Shown one piece after another: positions 31,587 to 41,025 of a stretch of 64,000 bases of DNA (position 1 is its first letter; every line of letters starts with the position of its first letter). The translations under genes and the position numbers were made by a program. Source of the stretch: Corynebacterium glaucum (GTDB taxonomy: Bacteria > Actinomycetota > Actinomycetes > Mycobacteriales > Mycobacteriaceae); NCBI RefSeq assembly GCF_030408855.1, contig NZ_CP047358.1, forward strand, positions 1 to 64,000, read 5' to 3'. The notes below the pieces were generated by a model. That model was not told where the DNA came from. It did no database searches and saw only the letters and a list, made by a program, of their open reading frames with translations.

Positions 31587-31866
31587 TTATCCACAGTTGC
31601 GAAAAGACGTCTCCTGTTCACCTCTTTGCAACCTTTCCACTGGTTGTCCCCAAACTTGGGAGGGGTGTGAGTATCCACAGGTTTTGTGCACACTGTGGAT
31701 ACTCACACCTGTGTTATTCCTCGAACAGCGAGTCATAGGCGCCTTAGAACCCCTCTTAAGGCCGTTACGGACCGCAGATTTTAGTTTCGAAGCGAGTAGT
31801 GCACAGCTTTATCCACAGGTTGTGAGATTCTTGAAAGACTCATCGCACTCCACAGCCTGTGAATAA
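31587..31866. other. Second cluster of DnaA boxes in a non-coding gap
   Basis: The gap between the rhomboid gene and crgA (31454-32281, 828 bp) has no credible gene. Within 280 bp it holds five good DnaA-box nonamers: TTATCCACA at 31587-31595 and 31809-31817 (both perfect), GTATCCACA at 31671-31679, and reverse copies TGTGGATAC at 31694-31702 and TGTGAATAA at 31858-31866. An AT-rich stretch follows (31860-31925). The cluster is more canonical than that beside dnaN, 25 kb away. It could titrate DnaA (as datA does), act as a DnaA-reactivating site, or be part of a composite origin. Confidence 0.75.
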
Positions 31867-32104
31867 AGCTGTACATAGTGTGTGCAAATTGTGACCAAAG
31901 AAATCTGAACAAACGAGGGTAGTGTTTACCTGGCGCCCTGTCACAAAACTCGGATTGCAGGTGTCGGATCCAGCCCAAAATCGCACGCTCGTTCAACCGG
32001 TGATTGCGCCACTTTGATTGGAAGGTGGCTCGGTTGGGTTGGAATTCGAAGCAGCGGCGTGAGGCGGCTGTGGCGAGGGTGGTGGACGGTTGGATTCCCC
32101 GCTA

Positions 32105-32211
32105 TTGGCTCTGATAGAGCCAAACCCGGATAGTTAGTGCCCTCTATGTGTGCAGCAGCACACGTAAGGGATCGCAACTATCCGGGTTTGGCGAAATTGT
32201 CCGGGTTTGGC
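32105..32211. repeat. Nested inverted repeats downstream of crgA
   Basis: GCCAAACCCGGATAGTT (32119-32135) and AACTATCCGGGTTTGGC (32176-32192) are a perfect 17-bp inverted repeat. The 40-bp loop contains CCCT/AGGG and a 6-bp stem GTGTGC (32148-32153)/GCACAC (32158-32163), so almost the whole 74 bp can fold into one long arm. A competing 8-bp stem TTGGCTCT/AGAGCCAA (32105-32123) shares bases with the left arm. A third copy of TCCGGGTTTGGC lies at 32200-32211. It begins 70 bp beyond the crgA stop in the direction of crgA transcription and may end that operon. Purine-rich GGGAGAGCT repeats fill 32225-32280. Confidence 0.75.
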
Positions 32212-32281
32212 CCCGACGAGGCCGGGACGGACGGATGGGAGAGATGGGAGAGCTGGGAGAGCTGGGTGGGCTGGGAGGGAG

Positions 32282-32557
32282 TTAGCGCCAGCCCATCGTC
32301 ATAAGCAAACCAGCGATCATGCCGGAGAAGCCGATGAGGTAGTTCCAGGGGCCGAGCTCGGCGAGGAACTGTACCTGGTCACCGGCGAGATAGAAGACAA
32401 TGATCCAGCCGAGGCCGAGAAGCATCAGGCCGAACATGATGACCTTGTACCAGGTCGGGGTGCCACCTGTGTTGATCTTCACCGGGGTGCGCGAAGCACC
32501 CGCTGAGGTCGTCGAAGCCGGGCGGGTGGTGTCTCTGGTGACTTTTGCCTTAGGCAT
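32282..32557 (-). CDS. crgA: Cell division protein CrgA
   Basis: The 91-residue protein begins at ATG 32557 after AAAGGACC. It has a basic, Thr/Ser-rich N-terminus and two membrane helices (about 41-61 and 67-87), with the PTWYKVIMFGLM-LGLGWI pattern of CrgA. In mycobacteria CrgA interacts with FtsZ, FtsI and other divisome proteins and helps recruit them. It is the last gene of the serine/threonine-kinase operon, 66 bp after pknB. Confidence 0.92.
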   Translation of the reverse strand: MPKAKVTRDTTRPASTTSAGASRTPVKINTGGTPTWYKVIMFGLMLLGLGWIIVFYLAGDQVQFLAELGPWNYLIGFSGMIAGLLMTMGWR

Positions 32558-32622
32558 TGCTCGTTCGGGTCCTTTCGTGCTCACCAAGCGGTCGGCGTAA
32601 TGGTATCACCGGCACTGATCTC

Positions 32623-34692
32623 CTAGTTATTCATCGGATTGAGTTTGGCCGGGTCAAACTCCCAGAGGTTGTAGCCAACAGTTTGGTCCTTGCGGATCAA
32701 CTCGCCCGCCTCGACTTCCTGGTGGCCGATCTGGCCGACGTCGACAAGTGCGCCCGTCGACACGGTCGGCCCGGCAACGAGGCGACCAGTCCAGCCAGCT
32801 TCACGCAGCAGCTTGTCCGCCTCAGTCGGCGTCATGCGGGTGATCTCCGGCATCTTCATCAGCATGTTGTTGGAAACGCGCAGCTCAACGGTGGTTCCGC
32901 TGTCGACTTCACTGCCCGAACCGGCAACAGCGAGCACCTCGCCGTCGGGGCGTTCGGAGTCGACGCGGCTCACTGTAGATTCCAGGTTCAGCGACGCCAG
33001 GGTGGCGGTCGCCTGGTCGACGTCGAGGCCGACCAAGTTCGGGACCTTCACCTTCGCGCGACCGTCGGAAACCGTGACGGTCACCTTCGACCCCTTCGAG
33101 ATCTGGGAGCCAGCAGCCGGGTGCTGGGAGATGATCACGCCGTCCGGCGCGGAATCGGAATGCTCGCGGTGGATGTCCTCGTTGAGCTCCAGACCAGCTT
33201 CCTCCAATGCCTCGGCCGCTTCCTGGGCGGTGAGGCTGGTGATGTCGGGCACGTCAGTCAGCTCACGGCCAGAGGAGACGTTCAAGGTCACCAGCGTGCC
33301 AGCGGCCAGCTGCGAGCCAGCGACCGGGTTGGTAGCAATGACGTTGCCGCGCGGAACTTCCGGGTGCGGCTCATCAGAGATCACAACCCGGAATCCCAAG
33401 CCTTCAAGTTCGCTCTGCGCGTCTTGGCGCGGCTTGCCTGCCACGTCGGGCACGGCGATCATGTTCTCCTGCACCTTGGCGGGGTCTTCGTTGTCACCGG
33501 AGAAGTACGAGTATGCGAACCACCCGGTGGCGCCCAGCAGCACCAGACCTAGCAGGGCAGCAACCCACTTCATCCACCCGGAGTCGTTCTTGCTGTTCGC
33601 GCGGCGGTGGTCCGCGTAGCGAGTGGAACCAGCCGAAGCGCCGGAACTGCCCGCGCGACGGGAACCCGCGACACCAGCCGCACCGGCCGCACCCGCGGCT
33701 GCGCCAGCGCCTGCACCGCCACGCGGCACAGGCTCGCGACGCACCGGCGGACCGCCCCGTACGGCGGTGCCCGACACTGACGTGGCATCCGGTGTCGCAC
33801 CGTAGTCCGACTCCGCTGCCGCAAGGTATGTGCGCGCCGCGTTGGTCACGGAACCGCGCTCCAAAAGCGCGAGGTCACTGCCCATTTCGGTGGCCGTTTG
33901 GTACCGGTCGGCCGGGTGCTTCGCCATAGCGGTGAGAATCACCGCGTCGACGTTGACCGCTTCGTTCGGCGACAAGGAGTACGCAATCCGCTCGCTCGGC
34001 GGCTCCGGATCTTCCTGCACATGCTGGTAGGCGACGGCAAACGGCGACTCGCCCTCAAACGGCGGCGTCCCGGTCGTCGCTTCGTACAATACGCACCCAA
34101 GCGCGTAGAGGTCGCTGCGCGCATCCGCTGGTTTCCCGCGCGCCTGCTCCGGCGAGAGGTACTGTGCGGTGCCAATCACTGCGGATGTCTGCGTCATCGC
34201 GGAGGTGGAATCATCGATCGCACGCGCGATGCCGAAGTCCATCACCTTCACTTCGCCGGTGTTGGTGACCATGATGTTCGCCGGTTTGATGTCGCGGTGG
34301 ATAATGCCCGCGTCGTGGCTGGATTGCAGCGCGCGGGTGACCGGGATCATCATCGCCGCTGCTTCCGGCGGCGGCAGCGGTCCGTCGGCGCGCAGGATGT
34401 CTCGCAGGTTACGGCCCATGAGCCGTTCCATCACAATGAACGGCACATCGATGTCGTCGACAAGCTGAGAGCCCGTGTCGTAGACTGCAACGATATTGGG
34501 GTGGTTGAGCCGAGCCGAGTTTTTGGCCTCCTGGCGGAACCGCTCGCGGAAGTTCTCGTCGCGGGCCATGTCGACCTTGAGCATCTTTACGGCAACGTTG
34601 CGGCCAAGCATGGTGTCCTTGGCTGCGTAGACGTCGGACATGCCGCCGGTGCCGATGATGTCGCCGAGCTCGTAGCGGTCAGCGATTCTCAT
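32623..34692 (-). CDS. pknB: Ser/Thr protein kinase PknB with PASTA domains
   Basis: The 689-residue receptor kinase controls cell-wall growth and division. The kinase domain (about 1-275) has the Gly loop GTGGMSDV, Lys36, HRDIKPAN, DFG and an activation loop TQTSAV with the usual phosphoacceptor Thr residues. A Gly/Ala/Arg-rich juxtamembrane linker precedes one membrane helix (about 365-385). Four extracellular PASTA repeats follow, each starting near a VPD/VPN/MPE motif; PASTA domains bind muropeptides. The gene lies 3 bp after pknA. Confidence 0.97.
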   Translation of the reverse strand: MRIADRYELGDIIGTGGMSDVYAAKDTMLGRNVAVKMLKVDMARDENFRERFRQEAKNSARLNHPNIVAVYDTGSQLVDDIDVPFIVMERLMGRNLRDILRADGPLPPPEAAAMMIPVTRALQSSHDAGIIHRDIKPANIMVTNTGEVKVMDFGIARAIDDSTSAMTQTSAVIGTAQYLSPEQARGKPADARSDLYALGCVLYEATTGTPPFEGESPFAVAYQHVQEDPEPPSERIAYSLSPNEAVNVDAVILTAMAKHPADRYQTATEMGSDLALLERGSVTNAARTYLAAAESDYGATPDATSVSGTAVRGGPPVRREPVPRGGAGAGAAAGAAGAAGVAGSRRAGSSGASAGSTRYADHRRANSKNDSGWMKWVAALLGLVLLGATGWFAYSYFSGDNEDPAKVQENMIAVPDVAGKPRQDAQSELEGLGFRVVISDEPHPEVPRGNVIATNPVAGSQLAAGTLVTLNVSSGRELTDVPDITSLTAQEAAEALEEAGLELNEDIHREHSDSAPDGVIISQHPAAGSQISKGSKVTVTVSDGRAKVKVPNLVGLDVDQATATLASLNLESTVSRVDSERPDGEVLAVAGSGSEVDSGTTVELRVSNNMLMKMPEITRMTPTEADKLLREAGWTGRLVAGPTVSTGALVDVGQIGHQEVEAGELIRKDQTVGYNLWEFDPAKLNPMNN

Positions 34693-34695
34693 GGG

Positions 34696-36318
34696 TTACG
34701 GGAGACCTCCTGTGACGGGTGGAAAGTAGGACAATTCTATCCCACCGTTACCCTGACCAGGCTGTTGCGGCGCGGGACCTTCCGCCGGATTTTGCGGCTG
34801 CGGTTGCTGCGGGGCCGATTGTTGCGGCTGTTGGGGCACTGGAGACGGTGATGGCGAAGGCGTGGGCGTCTGCTGCTCCGTCGGCAATTCCGGAGACGGT
34901 GACGGCGACGCAGTGGGCTCCTCGGCCTCGGACGGCGACGGCTTCGGGGTGTCCGACTCCACCTTCAGCGTGCCGGGTTCGGACTGCTCGTGGGACGGAC
35001 GTCGCCGCGAGGGCTCCGTCACGGTCACCGTCGGCTCCTCCTCAACGGTTGTCTCCGTCTCAGTCACCGTCGTCTGTGTGGACGTCGGCGCAGTTCGCTG
35101 GCCTGAGATTCCGTTGAATGCCCCGCTCGTCCAAGCCCACGCGGCCCCGCCTCCTGCCAAGGCAAGCAGCAGCAAACCAGCAATCCACGGCCCAGCTTTC
35201 GAGGACTTTTGCTTATCGACGGCCCCTTGCGCGCTCCCAGCCGAACCCGGTACCGAGCCTGCGGCGCGCGCCGGCGTCAGATGCGCTTCGGGGCGCATTT
35301 GAGGTGGTGCGGCCTGGTGGCTCGCCTGCACCGCGCGCGCCGCCGATGGAGGGTAGGCGCCGGCGGGACGGGTGGTGCGTTCCTCCGAGACGTCGGCAAG
35401 CATCTGTGTTGAAGCGGTGGGCGATGGCTCCGTGGCAATGACCTGGGTGCGGCCCCCCGGTTGTGCTGGGCGCTCGCCTTCGCGTACCTGGTGGACGGCG
35501 AGCTGCAGCTCGTTGCCGTCGGCGAAGCGCTGCGCGGGATCCTTGCGTAGGCCGATCTCGATGAGCTCGCGGGTCTGCGCCCCGACGGTGATGGGCATCG
35601 GAGGCGGCTCGTTGCTCACGTGCGCGAGCGCGACCGACACCGAGGAGTCGCCGGTAAACGGCCGCTTGCCGGTGAGCATTTCGTAGCCTACGACGGAGAG
35701 CGAGTAGACGTCCGAGGCAGGGCCCACGTCGAGGCCCTGCGCCTGCTCCGGGGAGACGTACTGGGCGGTGCCGACCACCATGCCAGTGCGGGTAAGCGGG
35801 ACTGCGGCGGCGGCTTTGGCAATGCCGAAATCCGTGATTTTGATCTGACCGTTCTGGGTCACCATGAGGTTGCCCGGTTTGATGTCACGGTGCACCAGGC
35901 CCATGCGGTGGATTACCGCCAACCCGTGTGCAGCCTGCTCGAGCACGTCGAGCGCAAGCGGCTCGTCGAGCTGGCCTTCACGGGCGATGAGATCGGCGAG
36001 CGACTCGCCGCGGATGTACTCCATGGCGATGAAGCACATTGAGAACCCGGCGGGGCTTTCCACTTCGCGGTAGTCATAGGTTGCCACCACGTTTGGGGAA
36101 TTGATGCCCTCAGCGGCGAGCGCCTCGTTTCTGAACCTGGCGAGGAACTCCTCGTTGGAGGAGAACTCGGGGCGCAGCACTTTGAGCGCCACTTCGCGCT
36201 GGTTGGCCACGTCGTCGGCGAGCCAAACGGTGGACATGCCCCCGTGGCCGATGATCCACTGCAGCTGGTAGTCGGCGCCGATGAGGGCCTGCAGGTCGTC
36301 GCGGTTTTCAGTGTTCAT
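34696..36318 (-). CDS. pknA: Ser/Thr protein kinase PknA
   Basis: The 540-residue protein has an N-terminal kinase domain (Gly loop GHGGMSTV, HRDIKPGN, DFG, activation loop TRTGMVVGT). It continues with a cytosolic linker, one membrane helix (GPWIAGLLLLALAGGG) and an outer region rich in Thr, Glu, Ser, Pro and Gln, without PASTA domains. PknA and PknB together phosphorylate division and wall-synthesis proteins. The gene lies 6 bp after pbpA. The linker contains an exact copy of the interspersed 11-mer (35211), here read as VDKQ. Confidence 0.97.
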   Translation of the reverse strand: MNTENRDDLQALIGADYQLQWIIGHGGMSTVWLADDVANQREVALKVLRPEFSSNEEFLARFRNEALAAEGINSPNVVATYDYREVESPAGFSMCFIAMEYIRGESLADLIAREGQLDEPLALDVLEQAAHGLAVIHRMGLVHRDIKPGNLMVTQNGQIKITDFGIAKAAAAVPLTRTGMVVGTAQYVSPEQAQGLDVGPASDVYSLSVVGYEMLTGKRPFTGDSSVSVALAHVSNEPPPMPITVGAQTRELIEIGLRKDPAQRFADGNELQLAVHQVREGERPAQPGGRTQVIATEPSPTASTQMLADVSEERTTRPAGAYPPSAARAVQASHQAAPPQMRPEAHLTPARAAGSVPGSAGSAQGAVDKQKSSKAGPWIAGLLLLALAGGGAAWAWTSGAFNGISGQRTAPTSTQTTVTETETTVEEEPTVTVTEPSRRRPSHEQSEPGTLKVESDTPKPSPSEAEEPTASPSPSPELPTEQQTPTPSPSPSPVPQQPQQSAPQQPQPQNPAEGPAPQQPGQGNGGIELSYFPPVTGGLP

Positions 36319-36324
36319 CTTCGA

Positions 36325-37791
36325 TCACCTCGAGGGCTTTTCGGCGTTCGGGGCTGGCGCCGGGGCTGGCGCGGCGCGCAGCACCGCCCGCCCCAACGGG
36401 GCGGAAACTTGGCCGCCGGTCGCGCCGGCTCCAGCGTTGCCGCCGTTTTTCACAACTACTGCCACGGCGACATCTTTGTCCTTGTCAAAGGCGACGTACC
36501 AGACGTGCGGGTTAGCACCCTCGGCGTGCTCAGCGGTACCGGTCTTTGAGGCGAACGCGTTGCCGTCGTAGCCGTATGTGGAACGCTCCGAACCGAGCAT
36601 AAGTCCCCGAATCGTGTCAGCTTCTTCGGGAGACAGGGCCTCGTTGAGCATTTTGGGTTCGGTGGCAGACACCTCGGTGAGGTCGGGGCGCAGCACGCGG
36701 CGGACCACGTATGGCGCCATGCGCTTGCCATCGTTCGCCACCACCGATGCCATGACTGCGGCCTGCAGGGCCGTCATGGTCACATCGCGCTGGCCGATCG
36801 AGGATTGCGCCAACTCCGCCTCGCCCGGCAAGTCACCGAGCGAGCCAGACGCGGCCGGCAGCCCAAGGTCGTAGCGCTCGCCGACACCGAATGCGGTTGC
36901 CGCCTCGCGCAGCCCGTCGGCACCGGTGGCCAGAGACATTTCCACGAACGCAGTGTTGCAGGACAGCGCGAACGCGGTGGCTAGGGTGACTTGCCCGCCA
37001 CCGCCACCGCCGCAGGCCTGGTCGCCGTAGTTGGTCAGCGGGATCTCGGTGCCCGGCAGGACGGTCTGCGCGGCGCCGGTGAGCATGGAATCTGGCGTGT
37101 AGCCTGCGCGCAGGCCTGCGGCTGTGGTGATGATTTTGAAGATCGACCCTGGTGGCAGTTGCTCCTGCATCGCGTGGTTGAGCAGCGGGTTGCCCGGCGC
37201 CTCGGTGACCGCGCCCCAGGCTTCGTCGGCGGTGGCAGGGTCGGCGATTAGGTTCGGATCGTACGAGGGTGACGACGCCATGGCCAACACCTCACCGGTC
37301 GACGGGCGCAGGGCTACGATGGCACCTTCGTAACCGGGGTTGGAAAGCTGGTCGTACGCCAGCGCCTGCAGCGAAGGATCGATGGTCAGCTCAACCGAGT
37401 TACCCATCTGGTCCTGCTCCTGACCGGTGCGCAGGAAGCGCGATGCGCCGCCGCGCTTTTCACCGGTCAGCTCTGCGTTGAACCCGGCTTCCAACTGCGC
37501 GGTGCCGAACTGGTTGGAGACGTAGCCCAACACCGGCGCAAACGAGTACGGCATGTTCGGGTAGGTGCGCTGGTAGTAGTCGGATTCGTTCTTGAACGAC
37601 TCGGCCAGCACCTCGCCGCCGGCGCTGATCTGGCCGCGGTTGATCCGCTTTAGCTCCGAGGTGATGCGCGCGTTGCGTGAGTTCTGGGCGTACTCCTCTT
37701 CACGGAAGCCCTGAACCACCGAGTAACTGATCAGCAGGGTGATGATGAGGAGCAGTGAAAACGATGCTCCGAAACGGATGGACTTGTTCAT
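36325..37791 (-). CDS. pbpA: Class B penicillin-binding protein PbpA
   Basis: PbpA is a peptidoglycan transpeptidase that works with RodA or related SEDS enzymes in wall growth. The 488-residue protein has an N-terminal membrane anchor (about 7-28), a dimerisation region, and the three transpeptidase motifs: SIFK in PPGSIFKII, SCN in ALSCNTAF and KTG in ASKTGTAEH. The C-terminus is a short Pro/Ala tail. The gene overlaps the rodA stop by 4 bp. Confidence 0.96.
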   Translation of the reverse strand: MNKSIRFGASFSLLLIITLLISYSVVQGFREEEYAQNSRNARITSELKRINRGQISAGGEVLAESFKNESDYYQRTYPNMPYSFAPVLGYVSNQFGTAQLEAGFNAELTGEKRGGASRFLRTGQEQDQMGNSVELTIDPSLQALAYDQLSNPGYEGAIVALRPSTGEVLAMASSPSYDPNLIADPATADEAWGAVTEAPGNPLLNHAMQEQLPPGSIFKIITTAAGLRAGYTPDSMLTGAAQTVLPGTEIPLTNYGDQACGGGGGGQVTLATAFALSCNTAFVEMSLATGADGLREAATAFGVGERYDLGLPAASGSLGDLPGEAELAQSSIGQRDVTMTALQAAVMASVVANDGKRMAPYVVRRVLRPDLTEVSATEPKMLNEALSPEEADTIRGLMLGSERSTYGYDGNAFASKTGTAEHAEGANPHVWYVAFDKDKDVAVAVVVKNGGNAGAGATGGQVSAPLGRAVLRAAPAPAPAPNAEKPSR

Positions 37792-39188
37792 TGGGCGGCC
37801 ACCTCCTCAGCAGCGCGAGCCGCGCGGCGTCGACGCCCGCCAGGTGCCGCGGTCGGCGCCGCCGCGTCGGACTCTGCCGGGCGGTTCGCCAAGTTCGAAA
37901 TTCGCAGCAGCAAGCCCAGCAAGATGTAGTTGGCCATGATGGAGGAACCGCCCGCAGACATGAACGGAGTGGTCAAACCGGTCATCGGCAGCATCGACGA
38001 GACGCCGCCGGCAACCACGAAGATCTGGATTGCGATCATGGTGGAAAGACCCGCGGCCAGCAGCTTGCCGTAGGTGTCGCGCAGCTGCAGCGCGGTTTGG
38101 AACCCGCAGGTGAAGAAGATGGCGAACAGGCACAGCACGCTGGCTACGCCGATCAGCCCGAGCTCCTCGCCGATCGCGGCGAGGATGTAGTCCGAGTGCG
38201 CAACAGGCACCAGGTCGGGGTGGCCGTATCCAAGTCCTGTGCCCGTCAGTCCGCCCCAGCTCAAGGCGATCAGCGCGTTGGCGGGCTGGTTGCCAAACGT
38301 GTCGAAGTTGGAAAACGGGTCGATGAAGTTGGCCACACGGTCCTGGATCTTCGAGCTGATCTGGTACACCGCGTAGCCGCCAACCGCCACCAGGCCGACA
38401 CCGATGAGCAGCCACGAAGCACGGCTCGTAGCGAAATAGACCATAGCCAGCACCGTTGCGAAGAGGATCAGCGCAGGACCGAAGTCGTTGGAGATGCCCA
38501 TGATCAGGATTGCAATCGCCCACACCACCAGAATCGGCGCGAGGTCACGAAGGCGCGGGAACGTCATGCCCAAAAACCGTCGGCCTGCCACGGTGAACAG
38601 CGCGCGCTTCTGCGTGAGCAGCTGCGCGATGAAGATCAGCAGCAGGATCTTGGAAAACTCGCCGGGCTGGATGGAAAACGGTCCCAGCCAGAGCCAGATG
38701 CGGGCTTCCTCAAACCCCGGTGGCTGCGGCCACACCAGCGGCAGCGCCAGCAGGATCAGACCCACCAAGCCGAGCAGGTAGGCGTAGCGCGCAAGCGCCT
38801 TGTGGTCGCGCACCACGATCAGGGTGAGCACCATTAGCACCACGCCGACCAGCGACCACATCACCTGGCGCTCTGCGAGCGGTCCCACCAACGGCCGTTC
38901 CGCGAGGTCAAGCCGGTAGATCACCACCAGCCCGATCGCGTTGAGCAGGGAAACCACCGGCAGCATCGTCTGGTTCGCATGCGGCGCCAAAAACCCGATT
39001 GCCACATGTGCGATGGCGTACACCAGGACAAACCCGCCCACCAAATACAGCATCTCGGTGGTCAGTGCCCGGCCTTGGCTCATCTCCAGGCTAAAGAGCA
39101 TCAGCAGCAGCAACCCCGCCGAGCACAGCAACAGCAGCAGCTCGCGGCTGCGTCCAAGCAATCCCGTCACTTCTTCACCTCCCGGCAC
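37788..39188 (-). CDS. rodA: SEDS-family peptidoglycan glycosyltransferase RodA/FtsW-like
   Basis: The 466-residue protein with ten or more membrane helices polymerises lipid II. Typical SEDS motifs are present: QPGEFSKILL, GISNDFGPALILF, the SWGGLTGTGLGYG loop and AAIGEELGLIG, with a C-terminal TGLTTPFMSAGGSS. The acidic and GTGLG loops match active family members. A basic tail ends the protein. It overlaps pbpA by 4 bp and pstP by 22 bp, so synthesis of the polymerase and transpeptidase is coupled. Confidence 0.95.
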   Translation of the reverse strand: MPGGEEVTGLLGRSRELLLLLCSAGLLLLMLFSLEMSQGRALTTEMLYLVGGFVLVYAIAHVAIGFLAPHANQTMLPVVSLLNAIGLVVIYRLDLAERPLVGPLAERQVMWSLVGVVLMVLTLIVVRDHKALARYAYLLGLVGLILLALPLVWPQPPGFEEARIWLWLGPFSIQPGEFSKILLLIFIAQLLTQKRALFTVAGRRFLGMTFPRLRDLAPILVVWAIAILIMGISNDFGPALILFATVLAMVYFATSRASWLLIGVGLVAVGGYAVYQISSKIQDRVANFIDPFSNFDTFGNQPANALIALSWGGLTGTGLGYGHPDLVPVAHSDYILAAIGEELGLIGVASVLCLFAIFFTCGFQTALQLRDTYGKLLAAGLSTMIAIQIFVVAGGVSSMLPMTGLTTPFMSAGGSSIMANYILLGLLLRISNLANRPAESDAAAPTAAPGGRRRRAARAAEEVAAQ

Positions 39189-40531
39189 TTGGCCGCTCCC
39201 TCAGAGGAGCTCTCTTGCTTATCGACGCACACCGGCAACGCCTCTTCAGCCAGCCTGCTCAACACCCCGAGAACGTCATCGTAGGTGCCGCCGCCGAAGC
39301 GCTCGGCGGCATCCTGCTGGTTCTGCGGCAGATCGTCTTGCCCGAAAATGTGACAGTCGGTGTGCTCCATATCCACAATCTGCAGCCGATTGCGCTCGTC
39401 GATGCACGCGCGCTGCATTGGCTCGCGTTTGGACTGGCTGCCGTGCTCGATCACAAAGGCGCCGTCGTCCTCGACGGAGAGAAAATACTGGTCAGCGACA
39501 CGACTTTTCGCCCACATCACGCCGGCGAACACCAGAATCAACGCGAGCAGCAGCGCGCCGACTATCCACGGCCACCGAGTCTTGTTGGACTTTTTAGGCC
39601 GTTGGGGACCCTCCTCGTCGTCGCCGCCGACATCCGCGGGCTGGGTCTTCGCTTTGTTGTGGTCCGGCTCGATCGTCTCGGACTTGCGCAGCAGCGCCGC
39701 CGCCCGGCTCGCAGCAGAACTCGGGTGGGTGGATTCAAAGGCTGGAGCCAACGCGCCGGCTACAGCAGGGGTCGAAGCTTGTTCGCTTGTCGACGGCCCA
39801 CCTGCGACCACATCGGCCACCACAACCGTGATGTTGTCTGGGCCGCCGGAGCGCAGCGCGAGTTCGATGAGGCGCTGGGCCGCGACTTCCGGGGAGCCCT
39901 GGCCGAGTGCCACGCCGATGGTCTCGTTGGTCACCGGGTCGGATAGACCGTCCGAGCACAGCAGGTATCGGTCGCCCTCGCGGGCCTCCACGATTTCCAG
40001 GTGCGGTTCAACCGGGCGGCCGGTGTACGCCTTGAGGATCAGCGACTTCTGCGGGTGGGACGAGACGTCTTCGGGGTTGAGCTTTCCATCCTTGACCAGG
40101 GATTGCACGAAGGTATCGTCCACGGTGAGCTGGCGCAACGTGCCGTCGCGAAGCAAATAGCCCCGAGAATCGCCGACGTGAATCATGCCGAAGACCTCGC
40201 CGTTGAACATGAGGGCTGTGAGCGTCGTGCCCATGCCTTCTTGCTCCGGGTGCTTCGAAACCGACTCTTGGATGGCGGCGTTGCCGTCTTCTGCGGCGGC
40301 GCCGAGCAGAGCGAGCATGTCGGCATCTTCCGGATCTTTGTCCAAGTGCTCCAGGTGGGTGACCATGAGCTGCGAGGCGACCTCGCCGGCGGCGTGGCCG
40401 CCCATGCCGTCTGCGAGGGCGAGCAGGTGTGGGCCGGCGTAAGCGGAATCTTCGTTGTTGCCGCGCACCAGACCGCGGTCCGAGGTGGTGACGTAGTGCA
40501 GACGCAGCGTCGGCTTGGTCTGGTCTGTCAT
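39167..40531 (-). CDS. pstP: PP2C-type Ser/Thr phosphatase PstP
   Basis: The 454-residue phosphatase reverses the action of PknA and PknB. The PP2C domain (about 1-240) has metal-binding motifs GNNEDSAY, ADGMGGHAAGE, SDGLSD and GGPDNITVVV. A Ser/Ala/Thr-rich linker, one membrane helix (RWPWIVGALLLALILVF, near 330) and an extracytoplasmic domain of about 110 residues with several Cys follow. The gene overlaps fhaB by 4 bp and rodA by 22 bp. It contains copies of the interspersed motif at 39217 and 39785 in different reading frames. Confidence 0.96.
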   Translation of the reverse strand: MTDQTKPTLRLHYVTTSDRGLVRGNNEDSAYAGPHLLALADGMGGHAAGEVASQLMVTHLEHLDKDPEDADMLALLGAAAEDGNAAIQESVSKHPEQEGMGTTLTALMFNGEVFGMIHVGDSRGYLLRDGTLRQLTVDDTFVQSLVKDGKLNPEDVSSHPQKSLILKAYTGRPVEPHLEIVEAREGDRYLLCSDGLSDPVTNETIGVALGQGSPEVAAQRLIELALRSGGPDNITVVVADVVAGGPSTSEQASTPAVAGALAPAFESTHPSSAASRAAALLRKSETIEPDHNKAKTQPADVGGDDEEGPQRPKKSNKTRWPWIVGALLLALILVFAGVMWAKSRVADQYFLSVEDDGAFVIEHGSQSKREPMQRACIDERNRLQIVDMEHTDCHIFGQDDLPQNQQDAAERFGGGTYDDVLGVLSRLAEEALPVCVDKQESSSEGAAKCREVKK

Positions 40532-40977
40532 GGCACCAACCTCACAATCGTGCTGCCCATCTTGATGTCGGTGCCTACGGAGACCCGCTCCGGCTGGTCA
40601 ATTCGCACCCCTTGGACAAACGTACCGTTTCTGGAATCCAAATCCTCGACAAACCATTCGCTGCCACGGCGGAAGAGTCGCGCGTGCCTGGAGGACGCGA
40701 AGTCGTCGCCGAGCTGGAAATCATTATCCGGCCCGCGGCCGATCGTCACATCTTCGACGCTGGCGATTTCCATGTGCGAGCCGCGAAGCGGGCCCTCGAC
40801 TACGGCGAGTTCGCGGGCCTTTTCGCGCCTCACCGGAGTTGTGGTGGCCGACTGCCTGCGCACCGCGCCCGCCGCGCGCACCAGATCCTTGCGCTGTACC
40901 CACATTGCAAGCAGGATGAACAGCCACAGCAGGGCGAGGAGCCCGAAGCGGGCGCTCAAGATCACCGTGGAATCCAT
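40528..40977 (-). CDS. fhaB: FHA-domain protein FhaB (FipA)
   Basis: The 149-residue protein has an N-terminal membrane helix (about 8-25) and a C-terminal FHA domain (about 65-149) with phosphothreonine-binding residues in GRGPDNDFQL, SSRHARL and SRNGTFVQG. FhaB links kinase phosphorylation to the division machinery in mycobacteria. It begins 48 bp after fhaA and overlaps pstP by 4 bp. Confidence 0.95.
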   Translation of the reverse strand: MDSTVILSARFGLLALLWLFILLAMWVQRKDLVRAAGAVRRQSATTTPVRREKARELAVVEGPLRGSHMEIASVEDVTIGRGPDNDFQLGDDFASSRHARLFRRGSEWFVEDLDSRNGTFVQGVRIDQPERVSVGTDIKMGSTIVRLVP

Positions 40978-41025
40978 GGGCTGGCCTTTCTCTTCGAAGC
41001 CTGGGCGGGAGGTGCGTGCCGAGTG

